Positions 12,561 through 23,415 of a DNA stretch of 64,000 bases are shown in pieces (the first letter of the stretch is position 1; every line of letters starts with the position of its first letter). The translations under genes and the position numbers were made by a program. A model generated the notes under the pieces. That model worked only from the letters and a program-made list of their open reading frames with translations, had not been told where the DNA came from and did no database searches. The stretch lies in NCBI RefSeq assembly GCF_035046485.1, contig NC_085136.1, positions 76,401,734-76,465,733 of the forward strand. The letters run 5' to 3'. The DNA is from Aedes albopictus. Its lineage: Eukaryota; Arthropoda; Insecta; Diptera; Culicidae.

Positions 12561-14700
12561 GAGCTATTTGGCAGGATATTTAGTAGGCGATCGAGTACGA
12601 TGGTGCAAAAGGCAATCCTTTTACGCCATCTTTGACGCCCTGCAGACAAATTTTGTCATCCCACAATATTGCTTCTATTGCTTCGTTTTACTTCAGGGAA
12701 TGCCTCTGGGAATTTCGACAAGCAATTCTCCCGGGAATTTTTCCAAGAATTCTTCCGGGATTTTTTCTAGGAATTCCTTCAGGTATTCCACCGGGAATTT
12801 GTTCAAGAATTCCTCTGGAAGTCCTTAAGAACTTCCTCCAGGAATTTCTTCAGGAAATGTTCCGGGAATTCCTCTAAGATGTCTTCCAGAAATTCCAGGA
12901 AATCCTCCGGAGATTCATCCAGGAATTCCTCTGGGAATGTCTCCGGAAATTTCTCCAGGAATATCTTTAGGACTCTTATCAGGAATTCCTCCGAGGATTC
13001 CTCCAGGATTTCCATCTGTAATTTCTCCAGGAATTATTCTGGGAATTTTTCCTGAAATATCGGCGGGAGTTTCTCCAGAAATTCCTCCGAATTTTTTTCC
13101 CAGGATTTTGTCCGAAAGTTTCGCTGAAAATTTCTCCAGGAATTCCTCCATGAGTTACTCCGAGAATTCCTCAGGAAATTTCTTCAGGAATTCCTCCGGG
13201 ATGTTTTACAGGAATTCCTCCACGAATTTCTCCAGGAATTTCTCCGGAAATTTATATAGGAGTTTGTCCAGGAATATCTCCGGGAATGTCTCCGGGAATT
13301 TCTTCAGGAAAATTTCCGATTTTTTTTTTCAAAAAAATCCTCTGGGAATATCTCCAGGAAACTCTTCAGGAAGTCTTCCGTGATTTTTTTTTCTCAGAAA
13401 ACTCTCTGGGAATTTCTCCAGGAATTGCTCTGGGAATTCCTCTAGGAGTTCCTCCATGATTGTCACCGGGAATTCCTCCGAGAATTTCTCCAGAAATTCC
13501 ACAAGGAATTTCTTTAGGAAATCCTTTCAAGAATTCTTCCGGGAATCTTTTCAGGAATTTCTCCGGAATTGTTTCCAGGATTTCCTCCGAGAATTTCACA
13601 GAGAATTTCCCCCGGGATTATTACTGGAATGTCTTCAAGAATTTCCCAGGAATTCCTCCGAGAATTTCTCAAGGAATTCCTCCGGGAATGTCTTCGGGGA
13701 TTTCTCCAGAAAATCCTCCACGAATTGTTCCAGGAACTCCTACAGGAATTCCTCCAGGAATTCTTCTGAAATTCAAACGGAAATTTCTTCAGGAAATTTT
13801 TCGGGATTTTCTCCAAAAATTCCTCTAGGACTTCCTCCAGGAACTCCTCAGGAAATTTCTCTAGGAATTTCTCCGATAATTTCTCAAGCAATTCCTCTGG
13901 AAATTACTTCAGGAAATCCTTCTTCCTGGTGGAATCCCCGGAGGGAATCCCTGGAGACATACCCGGAAGAATTCCTGAAAAAAAATCCGGAAGTCCTGGA
14001 GAAATTACCGAAGAGATTTCTTGCAGAACTTCACACAAAGATTCTTTCAAAAATTCCAGTAGTATTCCTTCGTATATTTACCTAGAAATTCCTCCAGCAT
14101 TTCCTCCAAAACTACTCATAGGATTATTTCCACGGAATCAGAAATTTCTTCCGAAACATTTCCTAGGAATTTCTACAACAATTTTATTGGAAATTTCTCA
14201 AGAGATTTTTCAAATTCCTCCTGATTTTTTTTTAAAGAAAAGCCTCCAGGTACTCTATTGAAAGATTTCCCCAGTAACTCTTAAAGTTTCTCAATGTATT
14301 CTTCTTAGAGTTCCAGTAAGCGTTTTTCGAGAAGGTTTCTCGGATTTCTTGATCCAGTTCTCGGGGATTCCTTGCAGACATTCCTAGTAGGGCCCTTTTT
14401 GAAATTGCTTCTGCGATTCCATCAGTAATATTCCCTGGTTTTCTTGCAAAGATTTATCCAGATTATTTTAGCAGTTCTTGCAGGAAATACACGATGAATT
14501 ACTGGAGGAAATTGAACTTCTAAAATAATCCATTAAGGATTTTCTGTTGGAATCCATGAATGAACTTCATTAGAAATTCCCTGAGATATTTCTGAAGGAA
14601 TTTCTATAAAAAAAATCCGGAGGAACCTCTGCAGGAATTTCTTGAGGATTTTTTGGAGGAGTTCCCGAGGAAATTCTTAAAGAGATTTGCTTCCCCTTGT
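12561..14700. repeat. GGAATTCC-type repeat, CT-type strand
   Basis: After a short unrecognised stretch (12561-12690), dense units resembling GGAATTTCTCCAGGAATTCC and TCCGGGAATTCC run to about 13900 and then decay to 14700. Overlapping open frames in several phases (for example 12937-13383 and 13456-14085) reflect units near 15 bases, a multiple of 3. They are repeat artefacts. Confidence 0.85.
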
Positions 14701-15922
14701 CCTCATTTATCTCCGTCAATGCTCGTGATGTTGATCTAGTTTTCAAAATACCATGGAGTAGCAGTTGATGTAAGGAATTTCTTATAAAGCCATCTGCTGT
14801 CGAACAAGCATCTGTTGCTCTGTAAAATGCATGTCTCTCATATGTAGCTATAATGGCTGGTCAGGTCATCTATAAACTGCAGAAATTTATATCGAACGCA
14901 TTTAGAAATTGCGCCGTGGTCCAGATCAGCAGCAGCCAGCAGAGAGCAGCCTGCCTCATCAACAGCAGAGAGCAAGTACTACTGACTGGTACATGCACTA
15001 ATCAACCATTTAGTCGTAAAATTAGTGTGCGACAATCGACTGACTGCGCTGGCTGCGACTGGGTCTTGCTCTCATTTCGCGCACTTAACCCGCCCGGTTG
15101 AATGGTTGACTGACAGATTGACGACGACGACGATCATCGTTATTAATCAAGCACAAGGAATACCGTACCCGTACGGAATTTGCACATTTTATAATATTAG
15201 AGCGAAGAAGGTACTCATCGTCGTCGTCGTCGCCGGGGTGGTCATCTTCGACCGGTTTTTGTTAGTAAGAAGTGAGCATGCGTCTACCGGCACATGCTTG
15301 CCTGTTTGCTTGCACAACGTCATATGAGGGGGTTGGTTGATGGATGCAAAAAGTGCAATTTTCACTCAGCCAGTAGTGTGGCTCTAACGAGCAAATGATA
15401 GGAGACAGCAGCCAGCGATGAAGACGACCACAACGATGATGATGGACGTCATTTCCTTTTGAAACTGGAGTTTTTTTTTATTTGTACGACGTTGAGGCGT
15501 GGGGTTGAACGAGCAGGCCAGATTTGTTCGTGAAAGTGTGATATTTTTGTTCATGATTAGTCTTGACTGATTTTGACGTAGGACTACGATAAAAATGTTC
15601 AAAAATTGAAAGATTCTAGTCTTAAAGACTAGTTTAGTTTTACATTTATGCGATTTCATTCGTACACTTATGCGACTCCAACTAAAAGTATCAAGTGAAC
15701 ATGCATAATCATTGCAGTACGGCAATTGGACGCAGACACTTGGAGAGTTCGCTCGCACGCTTGTTTGTGTAAGTTTTTCTTTTTATTATCTGTATTAACG
15801 GGTTTTTTAGCCCTCGGCTAGTTCATCTCGGGACCCACGCTTTACTTCCCTTCCGAAGGAAGTGTAAGTTAATTTCATTATAATAGCCTTATAAAAGTTG
15901 ATTTGTATTCTTATACATAACG
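14701..15922. other. Mostly unrecognised non-repeat sequence
   Basis: No transposon or gene is recognised in most of this stretch. It holds a short GAC/GTC-type inverted microsatellite pair (about 15120-15137 and 15218-15234). A stretch at about 15797-15865 beginning GGGTTTTTTAGCCCTCGGCT, with CTTCCCTTCCGAAGGAAG, may be a repeat fragment. Small open frames at 14853-15101 and 15384-15758 lack recognisable domains. Confidence 0.45.
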
Positions 15923-16278
15923 GTTAGGGTGGCCCATACTTATATGAAAAACAAAAATTTCGAAAAATGGCAAGTCTTACCTCCTCAATCAGTTGTTTTG
16001 GACTCCCAGAAGCTACGTTCAAAATTTGAGCAAAATCGGTTGAGCCTAAGAGGGTGCTCAAAACGCTTGAAGTTTGTATGGAAAAACTTGGCCAAATGTA
16101 TGCAGAAATTTTAAATTTTCGAATTTTGCCGCTAGGTGGCGCTGTAAGTGTTCTATAAATAAACCCATTTGTATTATTGTAGGTGACTAAAGCCTGCGCA
16201 CTTTAGAATCGGTACACTTTCAACCGGCTGCCGCTCAAAAACGGTGTCACTTAGAAAAAAGTGTTGTTAGAAGCAATT

Positions 16279-16625
16279 GGCTTCTTTAGCGATGTTGAGA
16301 CTTTTCCATATTCTGAATCTGCATGCCAAACTGAGTCGAAATCCAAATTTTCATGAATTTTGGTGCCCGGGAACCTATTCAAAAATCAATTTGAAGTTTG
16401 TATGGGAGCGGTTTGTCGAATCCCCCCTCATCGCATTTTGTACTGGGTGGAGCTGTCAAGCAGTTGCCCAGCTGTCAAAAGGTGATTTCAAAATATCTCT
16501 TTGAAATTGATTTTGGGTAGCAAAATATAGTTCTAAAAATCTGAAAAAATCATAGTGGCTCAGAAAAAGGTGCTCTTTCGAATAAAATCAAAAAAATCAA
16601 TACATTTTTCAAAATTTAAAAACCC
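16279..16625 (+). mobile_element. 347-bp MITE, AATT target duplication (copy 2)
   Basis: Reverse-complement match to 2584-2930 with the same 347-base length. AATT flanks it at 16275-16278 and 16626-16629. The right arm of the host element reads straight through the equivalent position with one AATT-like tetramer and no insert, which shows both the boundaries and the 4-bp duplication. It is noncoding. Confidence 0.85.
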
Positions 16626-17181
16626 AATTGAAGCTTATCTATTGTAGTTTATAGGAAAAATATAAAATTTGCTGTTTTTATATTTATAGATGAACTATTG
16701 ATCTGAATTCGTAAATACAGTATGACCCATAAAAAAATGCGACAGTTTTCAAAGTCATTGTTCCCCTACTTCGAACTGATTAACCTTGCATGTATCTATT
16801 GGCTAGTATAGTAGAGCCCTTAATCGGATAATGACAAAGGAACATAGACTGATTTCATGCACATACCTTTGGAAATATAACGTTGAACATATGGATGTCG
16901 AAATCGTCCACGCGCCAGAGACCGTTTTTTAAGGATATAATTTTCTTTCAATTGCTTTCATTCACATTCAATCAAATTTTATTTTCAAAATAGTACTTTT
17001 ATGGCTGGATAAGGTCTTCATGAGTTCGTTGGTTCGTCGGACAAGAACGAAAAAAATATTAACTTATAAATTGAGAGACATTTTCTGAAAATTGAATTAT
17101 TTGACAAATGATAATTTTTAGAAAATATTATGTTTAAAGCATGAAATTGTTTTTAAGTACTTACTTTTAAGTACTTAGTAT

Positions 17182-17535
17182 CACGGCTGTTCGGGCTCGA
17201 AAGAAGTTGATCATCAATATTAATTTCTATTCCCGATCAGCCTAGATAGCCGTGTAGTGGCGGTAGCAGTTCCTTCAACTGGCTAAGAATATCACTACGG
17301 ATTGTCTGATCCGGTGGTAAGAGTCCACCAAACAGGCGATCCCTAATTCATGGTGTCATGCGGCTTAATGCGTACCGTGCCTAAGAATGGATGGTTAGGG
17401 GGGTCTAATAAAAACCTAACCGCTAACGGTGCCTGTGGAGTACCAGGGCACCCTCCACAGTATTTTGCCCTTACTGTGTTAAACGGAGCAATGACGCAGT
17501 GGACCTAATTTTTCTCCTGTAAATAGTAAAAAAAA
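17182..17535 (+). promoter_or_regulatory. 5' untranslated region of the non-LTR element
   Basis: 354 noncoding bases precede the first ATG. The very 5' end, CACGGCT (17182-17188), is complementary to AGCCGTG at about 17248-17254. A CAGTT/AACTG hairpin followed by GCTAAG lies shortly downstream (about 17267-17287). A second stem, CTGTGGAG with CTCCACAG, lies at about 17431-17460. An internal promoter is expected in such elements, but I cannot point to one. Confidence 0.5.
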
Positions 17536-20001
17536 ATGAGTACCTTGAAAATTATCCAAACAAATCTTCACCACGCGAAGGGTGCTTCAGCTGTGCTCAG
17601 CAGAAGATTTATTAGAGAACAGTTAGACGTGGGCTTAATTCAAGAGCCCTGGGTAAATAATGGAAGGGTAATGGGTTGCTCTTCGCAGAATTGTAGGATT
17701 TTGTACGACGAAAGTCAGTCTAATCCAAGAACAGCCATTTTAGTAAGTAGGAGAACAAAATTTGTCCCAATTACTGAGTTTATTACTAGAGACATTGTTG
17801 CGATTAAAATGGAGGTCCCAACAATCCAGGGAAAAACTGAGGTATGCATTGCTTCTGCATATTTTCCGGGAGACGTTGATGATGTGCCTCCATCTGTGGT
17901 CGTAAGTTTCGTTAATTATTGCAAAAAAATAAACGCCCAATTTGTAATAGGGTGCGATGCAAATGCCCACCATACCATATGGAGCAGTACAGATATTAAT
18001 AAAAGAGGTGAGGATCTCCTGAATTACATTTCGTCTAATAACATAGACATTTGCAATAAAGGGAATTCTCCAACTTTTGTTAATGCTATTCGACAGGAAG
18101 TTTTAGATCTTACGCTTTGTAGCTATCTGCTATCAGATAAGATCGCGAACTGGCATGTTTCTGATGAGGAATCATTGTCAGATCACAAACATATCAGGTT
18201 CGATTATAAAGCCGGATCAAATTTAATTGAAAGCTATAGAAACCCAAAGAAAACTAATTGGGACCTCTACAGCTTTTATTTAATGAATGGAAATTCATAT
18301 AAGGGTGAGCAGATCTTGTCTGTTTCACAGTTGGAAAATGCCTCTGATGAGATTATTGATAAAATGATTTCATCATATCATGCTAGTTGCCCAATCCGAC
18401 AGAGGTCATCCAACAGGGATGTCCCTTGGTGGAATGATAAGCTGGCAGATCTGAGGAAGAAATCAAGACGGTTGTTCAATAGAGCAAAAGTTACATCTGA
18501 TTGGGTTCAGTATAAACAAGCCCTTACAGAATACAACAGAGAATTGAGACTAGCCAAACGCAAGGACTGGAGACGGGTATGTGAAGACATCAATAACGCT
18601 CCTACGGCTGCAAGGCTTCATAAAGTCCTTTCGAAAGACCATTCAAATGGTCTTGGAAGTCTTAAAAAGGAAGATGGCAGTTTTACTGTTGATTCTTCTG
18701 AAACATTGGAAGTAATGATGAGAACTCACTTCCCAGGATCGATTCCTTATTCGGATGAAGAACAGGACTCGGATAAGGCAAGACATGCGTGGTCGACCAA
18801 TGCCTATCAAAAAGCTTGTGAAATCTTCACACCGTCGAGGGTCGAATGGGCATTGAGTTCTTTTCAACCTTTCAAATCTGCCGGGAAAGATGGAATTTTC
18901 CCAGCTTTACTTCAACATGGAAAAGAGGCGATTTGTCCGCTCTTAACCGAAATATTCAGAGCCAGTATTACTTTAGCTTACATACCTAAGGCATGGCGGA
19001 AGGTTCGTGTTGTTTTTATCCCAAAAGCTGGCAAGCGGGACAAAACAACTCCAAAAGCCTTCAGACCCATAAGCCTTTCTTGTGTTCTGTTAAAGACCAT
19101 GGAGAAAATAGTGGATGACTTTGTCAAGTCTACCAGCTTAGTAGAAATGCCTCTAAGCAAGTTTCAATTTGCTTATCAAACAGGCAAATCTACTATAACA
19201 GCGCTACAGTCGCTAGTCGGCAAAATTGAGAAATCGTTTCAAGCCAAGGAAATAGCCGTGGTTGCTTTTCTCGACATTGAAGGAGCATTCGATAACGCAT
19301 CCTACAGCTCAATGCGTTCTGCAATGGAAGCAAGGGGCTTGGATAAATGCATTATTGAATGGATAATATCGATGCTTAGAGATCGAGAGATCTCTTCCGT
19401 TCTTGGAGGTGCGCAACTATCAGTAAGATCTGTGAAGGGCTGTCCTCAAGGAGGAGTACTATCGCCCTTATTGTGGTCTTTGGTAGTGGACGAACTCCTT
19501 AAAAAACTCATCAATCAAGGCTTTGAGGTTATTGGATACGCAGATGATGTAGCTATTCTGATACGTGGAAAATATGACGACACGATATCTAGCCGGCTAC
19601 AATCTGCGTTGAATGTTACCATCAAATGGTGCCGAGAGGAGGGATTAAACGTAAACCCTTCAAAAACTGTAATTGTACCTTTTACTAGAAGGTTAAAAAT
19701 AAATCTTACTGAACCTTCTTTAGATGGAGTTCAAATTCAGTTCTCAGAAGAAGTTAAACATCTTGGGGTAACTTTGGACAAAAGACTGAATTGGAATTCT
19801 CATTTAAACAATGTTTTAACCAAGGGTACCAATGCCCTTTGGGTTTGCAGCAAAGCCTTAGGAAAAACCTGGGGTCTTAGACCTAACATGATTCACTGGA
19901 TCTATGCTGCAATAGTCCGGCCTAAGATTACTTATGCTTCACTTGTTTGGTGGCCCAAAACAAATGAGGCAACCTGTCAAAAGAAGCTAAGTAAGTTATA
20001 A
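17536..20001 (+). CDS. Non-LTR retrotransposon endonuclease-reverse transcriptase (5' part, ends at premature stop)
   Basis: The 821-residue frame encodes an apurinic-type endonuclease followed by reverse transcriptase, the enzymes for target-primed integration. Endonuclease motifs are QTNLHHAK near residue 8, IQEPW at 35-39, GCDANAHH in the middle and SDH at 215-217. Reverse transcriptase motifs are FLDIEGAFDN with Asp580, GCPQGGVLSPLLW, and YADD at 668-671. The ATG at 17536 opens directly before the endonuclease domain. The frame stops at TAA 19999-20001, and homologous coding continues in the same frame from 20002. A single C-to-T change in a glutamine codon would explain the stop. The catalytic motifs I checked look intact. 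Confidence 0.9.
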   Translation: MSTLKIIQTNLHHAKGASAVLSRRFIREQLDVGLIQEPWVNNGRVMGCSSQNCRILYDESQSNPRTAILVSRRTKFVPITEFITRDIVAIKMEVPTIQGKTEVCIASAYFPGDVDDVPPSVVVSFVNYCKKINAQFVIGCDANAHHTIWSSTDINKRGEDLLNYISSNNIDICNKGNSPTFVNAIRQEVLDLTLCSYLLSDKIANWHVSDEESLSDHKHIRFDYKAGSNLIESYRNPKKTNWDLYSFYLMNGNSYKGEQILSVSQLENASDEIIDKMISSYHASCPIRQRSSNRDVPWWNDKLADLRKKSRRLFNRAKVTSDWVQYKQALTEYNRELRLAKRKDWRRVCEDINNAPTAARLHKVLSKDHSNGLGSLKKEDGSFTVDSSETLEVMMRTHFPGSIPYSDEEQDSDKARHAWSTNAYQKACEIFTPSRVEWALSSFQPFKSAGKDGIFPALLQHGKEAICPLLTEIFRASITLAYIPKAWRKVRVVFIPKAGKRDKTTPKAFRPISLSCVLLKTMEKIVDDFVKSTSLVEMPLSKFQFAYQTGKSTITALQSLVGKIEKSFQAKEIAVVAFLDIEGAFDNASYSSMRSAMEARGLDKCIIEWIISMLRDREISSVLGGAQLSVRSVKGCPQGGVLSPLLWSLVVDELLKKLINQGFEVIGYADDVAILIRGKYDDTISSRLQSALNVTIKWCREEGLNVNPSKTVIVPFTRRLKINLTEPSLDGVQIQFSEEVKHLGVTLDKRLNWNSHLNNVLTKGTNALWVCSKALGKTWGLRPNMIHWIYAAIVRPKITYASLVWWPKTNEATCQKKLSKL

Positions 20002-20019
20002 AGACTTGCATGTATATCT

Positions 20020-21192
20020 ATGACAGGAGCAATGAAAAGCACTCCATCAGTTGCTTTGGATGCCCTTCTTAATTTACTGCCATTGCATCAATTTGTTAAA
20101 CTACAAGCGGCAAAAAGTGCCCTGCAGTTTATACGTTACAATAAAGTCCTAGACGGGGATCTTGCTGGACATTTGAGGATCATCAAAGACTTCAAATTAA
20201 ACATGGACATAAAAACAGTAGAAGATTGGATGATAACGAAGACCAACTATGATGTTCCCTTCAAAGTGGTGAAACCATGTCGCTATGTTTGGGATGCTGG
20301 TGGGCCAAGTTTACGTCCAGGTTCTATTGTATTTTATACTGATGGGTCCAAGATGGGAGAAAATACTGGAGCTGGCGTTTTTGGCCCCGGTATCAGTAAG
20401 GCTATACCAATGGGATGCAGTCCCACTGTATTTCAAGCGGAAGTTCAAGCCATTCTAGAGTGTGCCAACATTTGTCTGAAAAGAAATTATAGGTTTGCCA
20501 AGATCTGTATTTTTTCGGACAGTCAGGCGGCTCTAAATGCGCTAAAAGCTTTCACGTGTCAATCAAAGCTAGTGTGGGAATGCATTATTTCTCTGAAGCA
20601 ATTGGCCAGTAGGAACGAGGTAACTTTATACTGGGTGCCCGGTCATTGTGGAATTCTGGGAAATGAAAACGCCGACAATTTAGCTAGACAGGGTGCGGCA
20701 TCAAGCTTTGTAGGCCCTGAACCTTTCTGTGGAGTTCCTGAGTGTGCTCTTCGGATGAAACTAAAAACTTGGGAAATGTCCACGGTAGAATCTAATTGGA
20801 ATGCCACGGATACATCCAAGCAAGCAAAAAGGTTCATAAAACCCAGTGCAGAAAAAGCCAGGTCCATATTGAATCTAAACAAAAGAGATCTCAGGGTAAT
20901 TACTGGTCTGATGACTGGCCACTGCCCGAGTAAATATCATCTAAGTAAGATTGGAAAAATCCAATCCTCCGAGTGTCGTTTCTGTCAAACGGAAAACGAA
21001 ACTGCCGAGCATTTACTCTGCAACTGCGGAGTGCTGTACCATCACAGATTGGCGATATTTGGTAAAGGGTTTCTAGAGCCCTTGGAAATTTGGAGAAGTA
21101 ATCCCAACAGGGTAGTAAACTTTATAAAACGAGTTGTGCCTAGTTGGGATCAGGTGTTACATCAACCATTGTCCATCACAGCTCAATTGTGA
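20020..21192 (+). CDS. Non-LTR retrotransposon C-terminal part with RNase H (downstream of premature stop)
   Basis: This 390-codon frame is in phase with 17536-20001 and is the rest of the same protein, not a separate gene. The ATG at 20020 is an internal methionine. An RNase H fold is shown by YTDGS (Asp108), FQAEVQAI (Glu141), FSDSQAAL (Asp167) and GNENADNLA (Asp219), the expected D-E-D-D set. A C-terminal Cys/His cluster (ECRFC, then ETAEHLLCNC) is typical of this group of retrotransposons. It ends at TGA 21190-21192, about 90 bases before the poly(A) tail. Confidence 0.88.
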   Translation: MTGAMKSTPSVALDALLNLLPLHQFVKLQAAKSALQFIRYNKVLDGDLAGHLRIIKDFKLNMDIKTVEDWMITKTNYDVPFKVVKPCRYVWDAGGPSLRPGSIVFYTDGSKMGENTGAGVFGPGISKAIPMGCSPTVFQAEVQAILECANICLKRNYRFAKICIFSDSQAALNALKAFTCQSKLVWECIISLKQLASRNEVTLYWVPGHCGILGNENADNLARQGAASSFVGPEPFCGVPECALRMKLKTWEMSTVESNWNATDTSKQAKRFIKPSAEKARSILNLNKRDLRVITGLMTGHCPSKYHLSKIGKIQSSECRFCQTENETAEHLLCNCGVLYHHRLAIFGKGFLEPLEIWRSNPNRVVNFIKRVVPSWDQVLHQPLSITAQL

Positions 21193-22921
21193 CAGGATAC
21201 TTGACTAGCACCAAATTAAATATGGGTCATACCACAATATTCCTAAATAATGGACGCAGTGGATAAAAGGCTCTACAGATGAGGGAAAAAAAAAAAAAAA
21301 AAGTACTTAGTATTTGTACCTATCATAAAGGTAGGTTTATGTTCCTTCACCGACAAAAAAATATTTTGAAAAATGTTCAAACAGTGCTAATTTATTTATC
21401 AATTTATCTTAAATACGGTTTTTAATATGTAGCACCTTTTTAGTTTTTTGTTTCCTAAACATTTGAAATTATTTTTAAAATATTGTTCAAACATGGGCGT
21501 ATTAAAGAGTACATATTTCTTCATGGTTTCCATGTGTTTAAAAATTTTTACCTTAGTTCATTTTGCTCTGAAAATTAGCGGAAAACTTGATTTTTTTTAG
21601 AAATTGTTAACAATTATAAGGTATCCCATATACGTAACCAATGAATATTTTGACAAAAAATTTAGAGATCCTGTATGACAATTACCTCCTTTTTGTATCC
21701 AAATCCAAAAAAGTTTAATTCATTAGGATTATTTCATTAAAAATCATCAAATACCGCAAAAAAATGGAATGTCGCATTTTTTTATGGGTCATACTGTAGT
21801 GCCAGTTTTTTCTGCACACATTGAGCAAAAACCAATCATTGTCAGATTCAAGATTTGTGTAGGATTATATATTACCAAATCCACCAATTACGCAGTATAG
21901 AATAGTTGTTGGTATTACGATTGTTGGTTAAGGGAGGTAAAATATTTCATGAGTGTTTTAAAATTTCCAATATAGCTATGGTAAGCCTTTGAAGGGTTTT
22001 ATGGAAAATCAAAGGCTTGCATAGATATTTAAGGTCAAAAAAGTTGTTTTCGCATAAACTTTAGTTCGGCAAATACGCATACGGGAAGGATACTATACGA
22101 ATAGTATTGGTATACAAGAAACCAATGATTTGATGCAGAACAATATAAATAATCGTGGCTCGAAAGCTGTATGGACTATGGCTGACGAAATTCATTGATT
22201 GTGTTTTGATGGCGTGAAATATCTAACGATTTTTTCAATAAAACTGAATCTGCTCAGAAGTTTTTTTATTTGTGTCATAGAATCACATCTATAGTTCCAT
22301 AATCTATATGGTTTTCAATGTTTTATCCATGAAAACTATTTTATTTTAGGCTTATTATGAGGAATTAGCCTTATGACTGTTAATTTCCGACTATTGTGAG
22401 GGAAAACTGCTAATAATTCCAAAATTAATCCACGTTTCGATATGAATTAAGTTGAACCACTTGAATTGGGGAATTGTAGATCCAGAAAACGATCCCTGGA
22501 AATATTTTTTCATAAAAAAATACCTTGAGTAAAATTATGTTTTGGATATAGCGTGAATGGACAATAAGGCTATAAGTTTATTATGGTCTTGTGAACCATA
22601 TTTGTCAAGAGTTTAATGTCGTAACTTGTTTCGAGCATATCTTTGATGAATATAGTTTTGTTTCTTGTGGAAATATCAGCCCGTAATCTGTGAAATTTGC
22701 AAATGTTGACGATCATTGGTTTGTGCAGAATAAATTGGAATGAATTTCACAATCAGGTCAAAATTTTATCTTGAAGAAATAAAAACTGAATTTTTCACAT
22801 TTTCCCTACAAAATGCAATAAATAAGCTTCATTTGCTTCTTACAACATTTTTTTCTAGGTTAAACCGTTTTTGATCTGCAGCCGGTTGAAAGTGTACCGA
22901 TTCTAAAGTGCGCAGGCTTTA

Positions 22922-23144
22922 TATGCCAAAGAACTTTGTCGAAGACCGCGAAGTGATCCGACGGCTGTGAAAAAAGTTATACCCTAGGCAAAGTGAGGCA
23001 AAGTATTGAGATTTCATTATTAATATTATTCCTTTACATGTATTGGAAAAACAACAATAAAGTTTATCCTCACTTTACCTAGGGTATAACTTTTTTCACA
23101 GACGTTGGATCACTTTGCGGTCTTCGACAAAGTTATTTGGCATA
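22922..23144. mobile_element. 223-bp fold-back MITE with TA duplication
   Basis: The element begins TATGCCAAAGAACTTTG and ends with its inverse. The arms pair over about 80 bases and include CGAAGACCGC and TATACCCTAGG, with an AT-rich centre at about 23010-23060. TA lies at 22920-22921 and 23145-23146. The left arm of the outer element has the uninterrupted site (near 16184), which confirms the boundaries. It is noncoding. Confidence 0.85.
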
Positions 23145-23415
23145 TAGTCACCTACAATAATACCAAAGGGTTTGATTATTGAACGCTTACAGCGCCACCT
23201 AGCGGCAAAATTCGAAAAATTTAAAATTTCTGCATACATTTGGTCAAGTTTTCCCATACAAACTTCAAGCGTTTTGAGCGCCCCCTTAGGCTCAACCGAT
23301 TTTGCTCAAATTTTGAACGTAGCTTCTGGGAGTCTAAAACAACTGATTGAGGAGGTAAGACTTGGCATTTTTCGAAATTTTTGTTTTTCATATAAGTGTG
23401 GGCCACCTTAACATG

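Larger units (their letters stand above)
17182..21300 (+). mobile_element. Non-LTR retrotransposon, Loa/R1/I-type
   Basis: A 4.1-kb insertion bounded by a 12-13 base target duplication, AAGTACTTAGTAT, at 17169-17181 and 21301-21313. The exact edge is blurred by the poly(A) tail at 21284-21302. The order is 5' untranslated region, endonuclease, reverse transcriptase, RNase H, C-terminal Cys/His cluster, short 3' untranslated region and poly(A). An RNase H after the reverse transcriptase occurs in the Loa, I, R1-related and Outcast groups. The single long frame and its motifs make Loa-like my best guess. No ORF1 is present. Confidence 0.88.
16718..21796. mobile_element. Tc1/mariner-type MITE split by a retrotransposon
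   Basis: Terminal inverted repeats begin CAGTATGACCCATAAAAAAA and match over 26-27 bases. TA flanks lie at 16716-16717 and 21797-21798, as expected of Tc1/mariner insertions. Without the inserted retroelement it is about 0.95 kb (16718-17181 plus 21314-21796). No transposase fragment is seen, so it is a nonautonomous element. Confidence 0.85.
15923..23412. mobile_element. Outer long-inverted-repeat element carrying nested insertions
   Basis: The left end (GTTAGGGTGGCCCATACTTA) and right end are inverted copies. Homology between the arms continues inward past 16278, resumes at 16630-16717, and appears to resume again at 21797-21860 beyond the mariner-type insert. The right arm is roughly 22700-23412. 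Subtracting the insertions, I estimate an original length near 1.8 kb. TTA occurs at both edges but the exact target duplication is unclear. No transposase is visible. A CGCTAGGTGGCGCTG box lies in each arm (16130-16143 and 23191-23205). Sequence about 21870-22700 is the central spacer, in which I see nothing else. Confidence 0.75.

Noticed and set aside
12937..14085. Overlapping frames rich in Ser, Asn, Arg, Ile, Pro and Gly
   Set aside because: They lie in GGAATTCC-type repeat with a unit near 15 bases, which keeps several phases open on both strands. No domain or codon signal was seen.
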